A stretch of DNA of 64,000 bases, taken from positions 124,001 through 188,000 of the forward strand of contig CAVVGH010000006.1 of assembly GCA_963747765.1 (NCBI GenBank), written 5' to 3'. Position numbers and translations under genes: made by a program. The notes under the pieces are model-generated. The model searched no databases, had not been told where the DNA came from, and was given only the letters and a program-made list of their open reading frames with translations. Positions within the stretch are counted from its first letter, which is position 1. Each line of letters begins with the position of its first letter. Positions 50,575 to 59,484 of the stretch are shown here, piece after piece. The DNA comes from VRUE01 sp963747765. Lineage in GTDB: Bacteria > Actinomycetota > Thermoleophilia > Solirubrobacterales > 70-9.

Positions 50575-50786
50575 GATTCGTTGAGGGTCGATCCTGCAGC
50601 CCGTCCCCCGGCTTGCCCTGCTGCTCGCGAGTCTGGAGGCAGGCAGGGGGACGGACTCCCCCCATCGACCGGCGAGATGTTCTTGTGGTGTCTCCCAGGC
50701 CTCTTTCGAGCACCTCGCTCGGAGATTTCGAGGACCATCCAACGAGACGTCCTTTTCGGGGTCCACCAGACCCTTGACCTCAAATG
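50575..50786 (-). repeat. Composite repeat R1, copy 4 (decayed, reverse)
   Basis: Read on the minus strand this keeps the left module (GGTCTGGTGGACCCCGAAA, then GGTCCTCGAAATCTCC, then GGTGCTCGAAA) and a decayed inverted repeat (CCGTCCCCC at ~50650 pairing GGGGGACGG), but has no conserved spacer or 70-bp units. It lies in the 458-base gap between the collagen-like gene and the comEC end. The rest of the gap holds a short repeat, GGAACGGAACGGTGTCGG, at 50906 and 50939, and no gene that I can see. Confidence 0.7.
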
Positions 50787-50965
50787 GTCGTCGCACCACC
50801 TGATCGACAAAGCGGATCGCATCGCTTGGCTGGCCCCGACTCGGCCGGGGTGCGGCGCAGCGACCGAGATGATCAGGCCCGACCGCTGAGGCAGCGGTGA
50901 TGGGAACGGAACGGTGTCGGTCAACCGGCCTCCAACGAGGGGAACGGAACGGTGTCGGCCCTCGC

Positions 50966-52855
50966 CTAATTTCCCGCGCTGATGCGGATCGCATCGCCGC
51001 TCACGTCCAGCACGACGGTCCCGTCGCGGTCCGTTCGCAAGGTGCGAACGCCATGCGCGGCAAGCGTCGCCAATGTGGCGGCGGTTGGGTGCCCGAATGG
51101 ATTCCCCTCCCCAACCGAGATGATTGCGAGCCTCGGCTCGGTGCGGTCCAGAAGCGCATCGAGCCCGGCGTCGTCGCTGCCATGGTGAGCCACCTTGAGC
51201 ACGTCGATCGGCCCGCTGCCGATCGGCGTCGCCTCCGCCTCGGCATCCGCCGTGAGCAGCATCGAGAAGCTGTGCCAACGAGCGAGGATCACGATCGCGA
51301 GACGGTTGGGGTTCTCGTCCGCGTGGGGACCGGCAAGGAGCTCGCTCGGTGGCCAGAGGACATTGAGGCGCAGCTGTCCGGAGGTCAGCTCGGCCCCCGC
51401 AGCGATGCGGGTGGGAGGGATTCCGGCATCGCGGACGGCGAACAGGGTCTGCCGGCCCAGGACGGCGTAGAAGACGCGCCGGATCGGCACCCTTCCAAGC
51501 AAGCCGAGAATTCCGCCCACGTGATCGGCTTGGTCGTGCGTGATGACGACCGCCTCGAGCTGCTCAACGCCAGCCCACTGAAGCTTTGCCGCGAGGTCGT
51601 CGCCCGGTGGGCCCCCATCGACCAGCACCGCACCGGCCCCTGATGGCTGCAGGAGAATCGCGTCTCCCTGGCCGACGTCGAGCACCGAGACGCGCAGTCC
51701 ACGCGGCGGGCCCGATGGTGCGCCGCCGGCCGGTGCGAGGAGCGGCCATGCGGCCGCAAGCGCCGCGATGCCCACCGCCACGACCAGCCGGGGCCGCCGC
51801 CAACGAGCGCCACCGCGACGGGTCGTACGACCCCCCGGTCTGCCGGCGGACGCTCCCCGCTTGCGCAGAGCCGAGAGCCGGCGGTGACGCGAGATGCGGA
51901 TTACGGCAACCGTCAGCAGGGCAATCGAGGCATACGACGCCGCCATCCCACCGCTCCCGACGCGCACCTGCAGGTACGCCCAGCCCGGCCGGCCGCACCA
52001 TGAGGCAATCTGCGCGATATAGCCCAGCACGAGGGCATTGAGCTGGTTGAGGGCCTCAGCCGGAAACCCGGGGATCTGCCCGACCGCGGCGACCAGCATC
52101 CCCAACCACATCGCGGGTGCCACGGCCGGCAGCGCGAGCAGGTTCGCGAGCAGCGTCGTCGTCGAAAGGGCACCGAAGTGGTAGGCGATCAGCGGTGCGG
52201 TAGCAATCGTCGCCGCTGAAGTAATCGCGACACCGTCCGCCAGCGCACCTCGCCAGTCGCCGCTGCCGATCCGAGCCACGACCGCCTCCCGCAGAGGCCG
52301 GGCGACCAGGATGATCCCCAGCACCGCCGCAAAGCTGAGCTGCCAACCGACGTCGGTGGCGATCTGCGGGTTGACCGCCAGCGTGACGACCGCCGCCAGG
52401 GCCAGCGCGTAGAAGCGCGACGGCCGCCGTCCCAGCAAGGTGGCCAGCACGGTCAGAGCGCCCATCACGCCGGCCCGCTGGATCGACGGGTCCGCCCCCG
52501 CCAGGGACACATAGACGGCAATCAGGCCCAGAACCCACATCAGTCTCATTCGAAGCGGAATGCCGAGTGCGGCCAGCACCGGCATCGCGAGAAGCGCGAG
52601 TAACGCGACGTTCTGGCCAGAGACAGCCAGAAGGTGGCTGAGTCCCGAGCGCCGGAAGTCTTCCCTGGTGGCCGCGTCGATCTGCTCGTCCTCCCCGAGC
52701 ACGAAGCCGCGGGCCAGCGCGGCCTCTCGCGCCGGCATGCCCCTACCCAGCGCCCTCTCGGCTCGCTGGCGGATCGCGCCGCTGTTGCTCAGAGCGAGGA
52801 CGACGACGATCGCAACGCCGAGCACGAGAAGCGCCGGGGGCCGGGAATCGGACAC
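50966..52855 (-). CDS. comEC: ComEC/Rec2 DNA-uptake channel, lacking the usual N-terminal domain
   Basis: ComEC passes single-stranded DNA into the cytoplasm in natural transformation. The Competence domain is present (FVLGEDEQIDAATREDFRRSG, then LSHLLAVSGQNVALLALL, then GADPSIQRAGVMGAL). The C-terminal metallo-beta-lactamase domain has VLDVGQGDAILLQPSG, VVITHDQADHVGG and VLKVAHHGSDDAGLD, so the nuclease site looks intact. The N-terminal DUF4131/OB domain and its helices are absent: the Competence domain begins within 60 residues of the start. At 629 residues it is shorter than typical (~750). The GTG at 52855 is the likely start. Confidence 0.88.
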   Translation of the reverse strand: MSDSRPPALLVLGVAIVVVLALSNSGAIRQRAERALGRGMPAREAALARGFVLGEDEQIDAATREDFRRSGLSHLLAVSGQNVALLALLAMPVLAALGIPLRMRLMWVLGLIAVYVSLAGADPSIQRAGVMGALTVLATLLGRRPSRFYALALAAVVTLAVNPQIATDVGWQLSFAAVLGIILVARPLREAVVARIGSGDWRGALADGVAITSAATIATAPLIAYHFGALSTTTLLANLLALPAVAPAMWLGMLVAAVGQIPGFPAEALNQLNALVLGYIAQIASWCGRPGWAYLQVRVGSGGMAASYASIALLTVAVIRISRHRRLSALRKRGASAGRPGGRTTRRGGARWRRPRLVVAVGIAALAAAWPLLAPAGGAPSGPPRGLRVSVLDVGQGDAILLQPSGAGAVLVDGGPPGDDLAAKLQWAGVEQLEAVVITHDQADHVGGILGLLGRVPIRRVFYAVLGRQTLFAVRDAGIPPTRIAAGAELTSGQLRLNVLWPPSELLAGPHADENPNRLAIVILARWHSFSMLLTADAEAEATPIGSGPIDVLKVAHHGSDDAGLDALLDRTEPRLAIISVGEGNPFGHPTAATLATLAAHGVRTLRTDRDGTVVLDVSGDAIRISAGN

Positions 52856-52986
52856 TAGATGAGTGATGCGTATCCGGTTCGCTCCAACGCGGCCTCTGTG
52901 CACGGCTGAACCCTTTGCCCCCGCATACGTGGGTTTAAAGACCAGTCATTGAAGATCGGGGCTTCGGCTCCGCGCGTCGCCACCTT

Positions 52987-53064
52987 GATCGAACGCGACC
53001 GGCGAGGCGAGGCCGGCGCGCTCCTGATCGAAAGCGACCGGCGAGGCGAGGTCGGCGCGCTCTG
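52987..53064. repeat. 39-bp direct repeat in the comEA-comEC gap
   Basis: GATCGAA plus GCGACCGGCGAGGCGAGG recurs at 52987 and 53026 (period 39 bp, few mismatches). The 395-base gap 52856-53250 stays open in several frames but shows no recognisable domain, and nothing resembling the missing ComEC N-terminal domain is left in it. Confidence 0.75.
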
Positions 53065-53250
53065 GAGCGAACCGGATAGGCATGAGATGAGTAGTTCCAC
53101 GGCGAGGTGTGACTGGGGACGCGCCTGGCCAAACAGATCGAGGACACAGGGCGCAGCCTTTGCCGGTGGGTAAGCGCAAGCCCGAGGACGAAGAGATGCG
53201 CGGTGTGCCAGGCACGTCATCCGGGCGTGTCTGGTCGTGGAACCACTCAC

Positions 53251-53892
53251 CTAGGGCTGAAGTCGGGAGCGCAGCGACTTCATCGTCTCCGGGCCGATCC
53301 CACTGACCTCGTCGAGCTGCTCGACCGAGGAGAGACCACCATGCGAGTCGCGGAATTCGACGATTTTCTGAGCCGTCACCGGCCCAATGCCGTCAATCGT
53401 GTCCAGCTGTTCGACGGTCGCAGCGCCGATGCTGATCGGACCGGTCTCGGTCACCGTTCCAGCCGCGCCGGCCACCGCTCCACCCGGGCCACGCTTGGGG
53501 ACGACCACCTGTTGCCCGTCGCTCAGCTGCGCAGCGCGGTTGATCGCTTCCAGCTGCGCCCCGGGCCCCGGGCCGCCCGCTCGGCGCAGCGCATCGATCA
53601 CCCGTGACTCCGCCGGCAGCCGGTACACGCCGGGGCGCTGCACCGCACCGGCGACGTCGACGACGACGTCGCTACTGCTGCTGCTGCTGAGACTGAAGCT
53701 GCCCCCACCCGACCCACCCGTCGAATAGGACGAAGACGAATGCGGCGGGCCGCTGCTGCCGTCAGCCCGAATCGCCCGCGCTCCGACGAGCAGCAGAGCG
53801 ACCGCAACCGCACCGTAGACGGCCAGCTGGGATCTGCTCAGGTCGGGCACGACCCTGACCCTGGCAGGCAGCGACGCACCAATGGCGCGCAC
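53251..53892 (-). CDS. comEA: ComEA DNA-binding competence protein
   Basis: ComEA binds double-stranded DNA outside the membrane and passes it to ComEC. It has one membrane helix (QLAVYGAVAVALLLVGA), a Ser/Gly-rich spacer, a SLBB domain (VVVDVAGAVQRPGVYRLPAESRVIDALRRAGG) and a C-terminal helix-hairpin-helix pair (AATVEQLDTIDGIGPVTAQKIVEFR, then LDEVSGIGPETMKSLR). It starts with GTG. At 213 residues it is a normal actinobacterial ComEA. comEC follows after a 395-base gap, which is unusually wide. Confidence 0.94.
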   Translation of the reverse strand: MRAIGASLPARVRVVPDLSRSQLAVYGAVAVALLLVGARAIRADGSSGPPHSSSSYSTGGSGGGSFSLSSSSSSDVVVDVAGAVQRPGVYRLPAESRVIDALRRAGGPGPGAQLEAINRAAQLSDGQQVVVPKRGPGGAVAGAAGTVTETGPISIGAATVEQLDTIDGIGPVTAQKIVEFRDSHGGLSSVEQLDEVSGIGPETMKSLRSRLQP

Positions 53893-53993
53893 AATGAAAA
53901 AAGTTCGTCACCGAGACATCGGGATGAAATGCGTCGGGCGCCGGCCGGGGCAGTGCCCGCCGCGTCGCTTGCGCTGGCGCGCTGAGACGACTT

Positions 53994-54383
53994 CTATTCT
54001 TCGTCGTAGCCGGCTACGTCGGCCATCTGCCCGGCGAACAGCTCGGCGACCGCCACCGGCGGCGACTGGACCGAGATGCAGGCCATCGCGTCCTCGCCGT
54101 TGTTGGCGATCGAGTGCTCAGTCGCAGGGGGCACCAGGATCAGGTCGCCCTCGCCGACGGTCTGCGTGTCGCCTGCCACCGACATGGTGCCGGCACCCCG
54201 CACGACGACGTAGACCTGCTCCGCCTCCTCGTGCGACCTCAGGGTCTGCTCGGCCCCCGCCGGGATCTCCAGCCAGATCACGGACATGTTGCGCGAGCCG
54301 AGCTCCCCCGCATCCATGAGGACGTGCGATCGGAGTCGGTGCCACTCCTCGACCGGGGCTTCTGCGAGATGCCTAACCAGCAT
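53994..54383 (-). CDS. Cupin-domain protein
   Basis: A 129-residue single-cupin beta-barrel. Cupin motif 1 is degenerate but recognisable (RSHEEAEQVYVVVRGAGTMSVAG), with one histidine and glutamates. Motif 2 is GDLILVPPATEHSIANNGED. It could bind a metal and a small ligand. The substrate is unknown. It lies on the same strand between leuS and comEA, with no evident link to either. Confidence 0.85.
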   Translation of the reverse strand: MLVRHLAEAPVEEWHRLRSHVLMDAGELGSRNMSVIWLEIPAGAEQTLRSHEEAEQVYVVVRGAGTMSVAGDTQTVGEGDLILVPPATEHSIANNGEDAMACISVQSPPVAVAELFAGQMADVAGYDEE

Positions 54384-54440
54384 GCGGGCGCTTTCTAGCA
54401 GACTCGGCGCTCGAAAACCAAGACGCCTGACCTCGTGGCC

Positions 54441-56933
54441 TCATCGAACCACGAGATTCACGAGCTTGCCGGGGACGACGACCTCCTTGACGATCTCCTT
54501 GCCGTCGAGGTGGCGCCGCACCTTCTCGCTCTCCCGCGCCAGGCTCAAAAGCTCCTGCTCCGGCGCGTCTGCGGCGGCCTCGATCCTGTCGCGCAGCTTG
54601 CCGTTCACCTGGACCACCAGCGTCACCTTCTCGGTGGCCAGCAGCGCCGCGTCCGCCTGCGGCCACGGCGTCTCCCAGACGCGCCCCCCAGCCAGCCGCT
54701 CCCACAACTCGGCACCCAGGTGAGGGGCAAAGGGAAAGACCAGCGAGGCGGCTGTGGCGGTGGCAAACCGTACGGCGGCGGTGCCAGCCGGGTCGGCGTA
54801 GAGGGCGTCCTTGACTCGGTAGGCCTCGTTCACCAACTCCATGACGGCCGCGATCGCGGTATTGAACTGAAAGCCGCGCTGGAAGTCTCGCGTCACCTTG
54901 TCGATCGCCCAGTGGGCCTTGGCGAGCAGCCCACGCGCGTCGCCGCCGGCACCGGCCGCTGCGTCGACGTCACCGGCCTGCTTCCCTGCGACCTCCTCGC
55001 AGAGTCGCCAGAGACGCGAGAGGAAACGGTTTACCCCCTCCACACCCTCGTCCGACCAGTCGCCGCCGCGCTCCGGGGGACCCATGAAGCAGACGTAGGT
55101 GCGGGCGGTGTCGGCCCCGTAGCGCTCCACGTACTCGGCCGGGCTGACCGTGTTGCCCTTCGACTTGGACATCTTGGCGCCGTCGCGGGTGATCATCCCC
55201 TGGGTGAAGAGGTTGGCGAACGGCTCCTGCACGGTGAGATGACCAAGGTCGGCCAGGGCCTTGGCGAAGAAGCGCGCATACATCAGGTGCAGGATCGCGT
55301 GCTCGACGCCGCCGATGTACTGGTCGACCGGCAGCCAGTGGTCCGCCGCCGCCCGGTCCCAGGCGGCGTCGGCGTTACGGGAGTCCAGGTAGCGGATGAA
55401 GTACCAGGAGGAATCGACGAAGGTGTCCATCGTGTCGGTCTCGCGCCGGGCCGGGCCGCCGCAGCGCGGGCACTCCGTCGCAACCCAATCCTCGGCGGCG
55501 GCCAGCGGGCTGCGCCCCTGCGGCGCGTAGTCTTCGATCTCGGGCAGCTCGACCGGGAGTTGATCCTCGGGCACGGGGACGATTCCGCACTCCTCGCAGT
55601 AGACGACTGGGATCGGCGCCCCCCAGTAACGCTGCCGAGAGACCAGCCAGTCGCGAAGCCGGTAGTTGACCGCCGCGCGGCCACGACCCTCCGTCGCCAG
55701 CCACTCGACTATCTCCTCGTATGCGTCCCGGTTGCCCTTGCCGTCGAAGCGGCCCGATCCGGTCATCGCCCCGTCGCCGGCGAAGGGCAGGCCCTCCTCG
55801 TCGCGCGCCAGCTCCGGGTCGACGCCCTCGATGACCCGCTTCACGGGCAGGTCAAAGGCCTTGGCAAATTCGTGGTCCCGCGGGTCGTGCGCCGGCACCG
55901 CCATGATCGCCCCGGTCCCGTACTCCATCAGCACGTAGTCAGCGACGAACATCGGGATCTCCTCGCCGTTTACCGGGTTGACCACGCTGCGGCCCAGCGG
56001 GACCCCGGTCTTGGGACGATCCTCGTCGCCCCGTTTCTCGGCAGACTCGCGGGCCACCGAGTTGACGTAGTCACCCACGGCCTGCTCGGCCGGCGTCCCG
56101 GCGACCAACCGCTCCAGGTCCGGGTGCTCGGGGGCGAGGACGAAGAACGTCGCGCCGAAGAGGGTGTCGGGACGCGTCGTGAAGACCGGGAAGTCGAGCT
56201 CCAGCTCCTCGCAACGGAAGACCACCTCGGCACCCTCGGAGCGCCCAATCCAGTTGCGCTGCATCGTGACGACGTGCTCGGGCCAGGACTCGAGCAGCTC
56301 GAAGTCGGCAAGCAGCCGCTCGGCATACTCGGTGATCCTGAAGAACCACTGCTCGAGCCGGCGCTGCTCGACGGGAGTCCCACATCGCTCGCAACGCCCG
56401 TCGACGACCTGCTCGTTGGCCAGCACGGTGGCATCGGTGGGACACCACTGGACGGGGGCCTCATCCCGGTAGGCAAGCCCACGCTCGAAAAGTTGCAGGA
56501 AGATCCACTGGGTCCAGCGGTAGTACTCCGGCGTGTGGGTGCCGAGCTCGCGCGACCAGTCGATCGAGATCCCCCACTCGCGGAACTGGCGGCGAAAGGA
56601 GGCAATCGATCGCTCCGTCGCCTCGCGAGGCGGCTCGCCGGTCTTGATCGCGTTGTTCTCCGCCGGCAGACCGAATGCGTCGTAGCCCATCGGGTGGATC
56701 ACCTCGAAGCCGTGGCGGCGGCGGAAGTGCGCTATCGCATCGCCCACCGCGTAGCACTTGAGATGGCCGACGTGCGGCTCGCCGGACGGGTAGGGCAGCA
56801 TCTCGAGAACGTAGGACTTCGGCTTCTGGCCCTCGAAGCCCGGCTGCCCGGGGTTCGCCACCTCCCAGGTCCGCTCCTCAGCCCACAGCTGCTGCCACTT
56901 CGCCTCGATTCCCTTTGGGTCATAGCCGACCAT
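54441..56933 (-). CDS. leuS: Leucyl-tRNA synthetase
   Basis: Charges tRNA-Leu. The HIGH-type motif is PYPSGEPHVGHLKCYAVGD and the KMSKS motif is MSKSKGNTVSP. The editing domain is present (TTRPDTLFGATFFVLAPEHP), and a zinc-binding region is CERCGTPVEQ. At 830 residues it is full length. It starts with ATG at 56933 (MVGYDPKGIEAKWQ). No T-box leader is visible in the 60 bases before it. Confidence 0.98.
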   Translation of the reverse strand: MVGYDPKGIEAKWQQLWAEERTWEVANPGQPGFEGQKPKSYVLEMLPYPSGEPHVGHLKCYAVGDAIAHFRRRHGFEVIHPMGYDAFGLPAENNAIKTGEPPREATERSIASFRRQFREWGISIDWSRELGTHTPEYYRWTQWIFLQLFERGLAYRDEAPVQWCPTDATVLANEQVVDGRCERCGTPVEQRRLEQWFFRITEYAERLLADFELLESWPEHVVTMQRNWIGRSEGAEVVFRCEELELDFPVFTTRPDTLFGATFFVLAPEHPDLERLVAGTPAEQAVGDYVNSVARESAEKRGDEDRPKTGVPLGRSVVNPVNGEEIPMFVADYVLMEYGTGAIMAVPAHDPRDHEFAKAFDLPVKRVIEGVDPELARDEEGLPFAGDGAMTGSGRFDGKGNRDAYEEIVEWLATEGRGRAAVNYRLRDWLVSRQRYWGAPIPVVYCEECGIVPVPEDQLPVELPEIEDYAPQGRSPLAAAEDWVATECPRCGGPARRETDTMDTFVDSSWYFIRYLDSRNADAAWDRAAADHWLPVDQYIGGVEHAILHLMYARFFAKALADLGHLTVQEPFANLFTQGMITRDGAKMSKSKGNTVSPAEYVERYGADTARTYVCFMGPPERGGDWSDEGVEGVNRFLSRLWRLCEEVAGKQAGDVDAAAGAGGDARGLLAKAHWAIDKVTRDFQRGFQFNTAIAAVMELVNEAYRVKDALYADPAGTAAVRFATATAASLVFPFAPHLGAELWERLAGGRVWETPWPQADAALLATEKVTLVVQVNGKLRDRIEAAADAPEQELLSLARESEKVRRHLDGKEIVKEVVVPGKLVNLVVR

Positions 56934-56993
56934 CGGACCGCGATCTTACGAGTGTGCCCGGCCGCGGGGCCGACTGCCACGCCAGCGGCTCAC

Positions 56994-57701
56994 TCAGAAG
57001 GCGGGCGAGAGCGCCTCGAGGATGTGGGGCCAGACGTAGACCTCAATCGTGGCGGCCACGATGAGCGTGGGGATCGCAAGGGCGACCGTGACGAAGGTGG
57101 CGGCGAGCAGCTTGTTCCACTCGCCGCTGCGGCTTGCGATCAGCCAGGCCGCCAGCGGCAGGAAGAGGGCAATCAGCTCGGGGATCGCGTGCGGGAGGAC
57201 GCTGAGGATCAGGACCGCATGGGAAATGTGCAGCTGGAAGGCGATGGTCGAGCCCTGAAAGCCGAGGTAGAGGGCCTGGGTAGACAGCGAGAAGAGGGTG
57301 ACGGCGCAGACGAAGAGAATCGCGAACTCGCCCGCCTTGACGTGAATCCAGCGTGAGAGTCCGCTGCGCTGCGCTGCGGCAAGCGGCATCGACGCACCGG
57401 CGATGAACCCCGCTACGCACGCCGTGGCATGCAGGGCCAGCACCAGCGAGTTGCGCCAGAGGATCGGCAGCAGGTCGCCGGGGTCCGACGGCGTGGTCAG
57501 GCCCGGCAGATGGATCGGCGTCAGGTCCGGGGTCAACAGCCCCGCCACCACCCAGACCGCTCCCAGCAGGGTCAGGGCAATCGCCAAGCTCAGCGCCAGC
57601 CAGCCCCGCAGGACGGACCAGGGATTTCCGTTCCACGCATCGAACGCGTCGCGCGTGTTCTGAATCCCATGCGAGAAGACATGCTCGTTGGCCGCGCTCA
57701 T
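56994..57701 (-). CDS. SpoIIM-like membrane protein
   Basis: A 235-residue protein with five or six helices: LSLAIALTLLGAVWVVAGLL, then LVLALHATACVAGFIAGASM, then EFAILFVCAVTLFSLSTQALYLG, then SHAVLILSVLPHAIPELIALFLPLAAWL. The HAIPEL motif with its neighbours is typical of the stage II sporulation protein M family, which is also found in non-sporulating actinobacteria. The function there is unknown. It lies upstream of leuS on the same strand. Confidence 0.75.
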   Translation of the reverse strand: MSAANEHVFSHGIQNTRDAFDAWNGNPWSVLRGWLALSLAIALTLLGAVWVVAGLLTPDLTPIHLPGLTTPSDPGDLLPILWRNSLVLALHATACVAGFIAGASMPLAAAQRSGLSRWIHVKAGEFAILFVCAVTLFSLSTQALYLGFQGSTIAFQLHISHAVLILSVLPHAIPELIALFLPLAAWLIASRSGEWNKLLAATFVTVALAIPTLIVAATIEVYVWPHILEALSPAF

Positions 57702-57781
57702 CGGTCAACCATCGGCAGCCACCGCTCGTAATTTGAGCGCGAGTCCACTGCTCCGGAAACGATGCAGGGCCGAGGACTGGC

Positions 57782-57949
57782 CTAGCGGGGCGCTGGCGAC
57801 CTGAGGAGCGGATAACGCCGCCGCCGGTGGGGCGGCCCCATGCTGGCGTAGGCCTTACCCCGGCGGCGGACGAGAATCTCGCCGCCGGCGGCCGCCCGCT
57901 CCATGTAATAGCCGAAGTGGTTACGGAACTTGTGTGCACCGACCTCTTC
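57782..57949 (-). pseudogene. Phd/YefM-type antitoxin remnant next to tRNA-Ala
   Basis: The frame encodes EEVGAHKFRNHFGYYMERAA, then GGEILVRRRGKAYASMGPP, the core of a Phd/YefM antitoxin of the sort common in actinobacteria (usual start M-R-E-V-G-A-H-E-F). No ATG, GTG or TTG occurs in frame before the core; the frame runs straight into the tRNA gene. There is no toxin gene beside it. It looks like a stranded fragment, with the original start lost, although an unusual start such as ATT cannot be excluded. Confidence 0.6.
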
Positions 57950-57981
57950 CGAGCCTGGCTCGGCGGATGAGGGTTGGCTAA

Positions 57982-58054
57982 TGGAGCTGGAGGGACTCGA
58001 ACCCTCGGCCTCTGCCATGCCATGGCAGCGCTCTTCCAGCTGAGCTACAGCCCC
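57982..58054 (-). tRNA. tRNA-Ala (GGC)
   Basis: A 73-base cloverleaf on the minus strand: acceptor GGGGCTG pairs CAGCTCC (one G-U), D-arm AGCTCAGCTGGAAGAGC, anticodon stem CTGCC/GGCAG with loop ATGGCAT and anticodon GGC, T-arm GAGGGTTCGAGTCCCTC. The discriminator base is A. CCA is not encoded. It reads GCC/GCU alanine codons. Confidence 0.95.
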
Positions 58055-58198
58055 AAGCTCATATTCGTCTGCGAAGTGTAATGCGGCGCGCTGGGCTGAG
58101 GCCCCGGTTTCTTCATCGAATGGTCTTTTGACCACCGTCCGCGGGAGCAAAGTGACCAGCGGGCGCACAACGAGCGAGTTGGAGCGAAGCAGATACCC

Positions 58199-58212
58199 CG
58201 CACATATGTTCG
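58199..58212. promoter_or_regulatory. SOS-box-like palindrome
   Basis: CGCACATATGTTCG fits the LexA consensus of actinobacteria and Bacillus (CGAACRNRYGTTYG) at 13 of 14 positions. It lies 145 bases upstream of tRNA-Ala and 60 bases past the end of the DivIVA-like gene. No typical SOS gene follows, so it may be chance or the remnant of a lost promoter. Confidence 0.25.
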
Positions 58213-58271
58213 CGGACAACACATCGCCGGTCAGGGTGGAGTGAGCGGACGTGGGGAGGTGAGAGCCCGGG

Positions 58272-59018
58272 CTACGCGGCGTGTTGCTCGGGGCCTGAGT
58301 CCTCGTCCACGTCGAGGATCAGGTTGTCGCCCGAGGTGCGGCGAACGCGGAAATCGAGCGGCGAGCGCTCTTCGAGCTCGCGCAGCAGGTCGACCGGCTC
58401 GTCGAGGCGCATCGAGAGTGTTGCCCGACCCTCCGAGAAACGCTCCACGGAGATCTCCGAAACGCCGAGCTGGCCCATGGCGTCCTCAAATCCGACCAGC
58501 TGTGAGAAGTCGCCGAGCGGGCCGATCTCAAGCCTTACCCGGCCCTCGAAGAGACCGGCGGAATCGACCTGTGGATCGGCCGGAACGAGTTCCGGCCCTC
58601 CCCCACCCGTCGCTGCCGCCTGTGTGTCCGCCAGCTCCTGGGCCCGGCTGCTCACCTCAACCGCCTCGCGCAGGGCCTTCATCCGGATCCGCGTGGCCTG
58701 ACCGCGAGCCTGTGCCTGGACCTCCTCCAGGCGCAAGGCCACCGCCTCAAGCGAGCCGATGCTGCGATCGTGACGTTCCTCGGCTTCCTGGAGGCGCTCG
58801 CTCAGACTGTGGATGACTCGCTCGCGCTCGATCACCATGCCGGAGAGTGCGGTCAGCTCCTGCTCCGCCCGGGTGGCTGCATCGGATGCGCGGGCACACA
58901 GCCCGCGGGCGTCCTCGACATCGCGCTCCAGTGCACCGATCTGCGCGTCACGCACCGATATCGCCGCGTCCACTTCGTCGCGGCGGTAGCCGAGGAGCAC
59001 CCTCTTGAAGCTACCCAT
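58272..59018 (-). CDS. DivIVA-like coiled-coil protein
   Basis: A 248-residue protein. The N-terminal ~35 residues (FKRVLLGYRRDEVDAAISVRD) resemble the DivIVA/GpsB membrane-binding start, where the GY-x-x-x-EVD element is typical. A long coiled coil follows (residues ~25-135, heptads rich in A, E, R, L), then a separate C-terminal domain (RVRLEIGPLGDFSQLVGFEDAMG, then SVERFSEGRATLSMRLDEPVDLLREL) that looks like a small alpha-beta fold with a two-strand repeat. It may act at poles or division sites. The ATG at 59018 fits the domain start. Confidence 0.7.
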   Translation of the reverse strand: MGSFKRVLLGYRRDEVDAAISVRDAQIGALERDVEDARGLCARASDAATRAEQELTALSGMVIERERVIHSLSERLQEAEERHDRSIGSLEAVALRLEEVQAQARGQATRIRMKALREAVEVSSRAQELADTQAAATGGGGPELVPADPQVDSAGLFEGRVRLEIGPLGDFSQLVGFEDAMGQLGVSEISVERFSEGRATLSMRLDEPVDLLRELEERSPLDFRVRRTSGDNLILDVDEDSGPEQHAA

Positions 59019-59094
59019 GCGCGGCAACCTAAGGGGGGGATCGGACGGTATTTCGACGCGGTCCCCCGGGTACCGAACAGGTGTTCTTATCGGG

Positions 59095-59484
59095 TCAGTT
59101 GCTCGCCGCCGAGGGGGCCTGCGGCTCGCTGAGGTCAAGCTGCAGGCGCGGTGCCTCCCGCCAGAGATCCTCGAGCTGAAAGCGCTGCCGCGCCTCCGTT
59201 GTGAACACGTGCAGAACGGCGTCCAGATAGTCGACGACGATCCACCCCGCCCCGCCTTCGCCGTCCACCCCGCCCGGCAGCAGCGCCCGCTCCTGCTTCA
59301 GCCGCAGCTTCACCTCGTCGACTATGGCCTGCGCCTGACGCTCGTTGCGGGCCGTGCAGATCGCCAGGAAATCCGTGTAGGAGACCAGCGAGCGCATGTC
59401 GAGGACGACGATCTCGCTGGCCCCTTTCGAATCGGCGATGACCGCCAACTGCCGGGCCAGTTCGTCAGACGCCATGGTGCTCAT
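59095..59484 (-). CDS. rsfS: Ribosomal silencing factor RsfS
   Basis: RsfS binds L14 and keeps 50S subunits from joining 30S when nutrients are short. It has IADSKGASEIVVLDMRSLVSYTDF, ICTARNERQAQAIVDEV, GWIVVDYLDAVLHVFTTEARQRFQLEDLW, all typical. At 129 residues it is complete with a short C-terminal extension. Its ATG overlaps the nadD TGA (ATGA). Confidence 0.95.
   Translation of the reverse strand: MSTMASDELARQLAVIADSKGASEIVVLDMRSLVSYTDFLAICTARNERQAQAIVDEVKLRLKQERALLPGGVDGEGGAGWIVVDYLDAVLHVFTTEARQRFQLEDLWREAPRLQLDLSEPQAPSAASN

Noticed and set aside
52855..53250. 131-codon frame filling the comEA-comEC gap.
   Set aside because: Composition is shadow-like, it contains the 39-bp DNA repeat in-frame (SAPxSPRRSxSI), and no domain of ComEC or any other family is visible.
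56934..56993. T-box leader for leuS.
   Set aside because: Only 60 bases separate leuS from the upstream gene, too short for a T-box, and there is no T-box motif.
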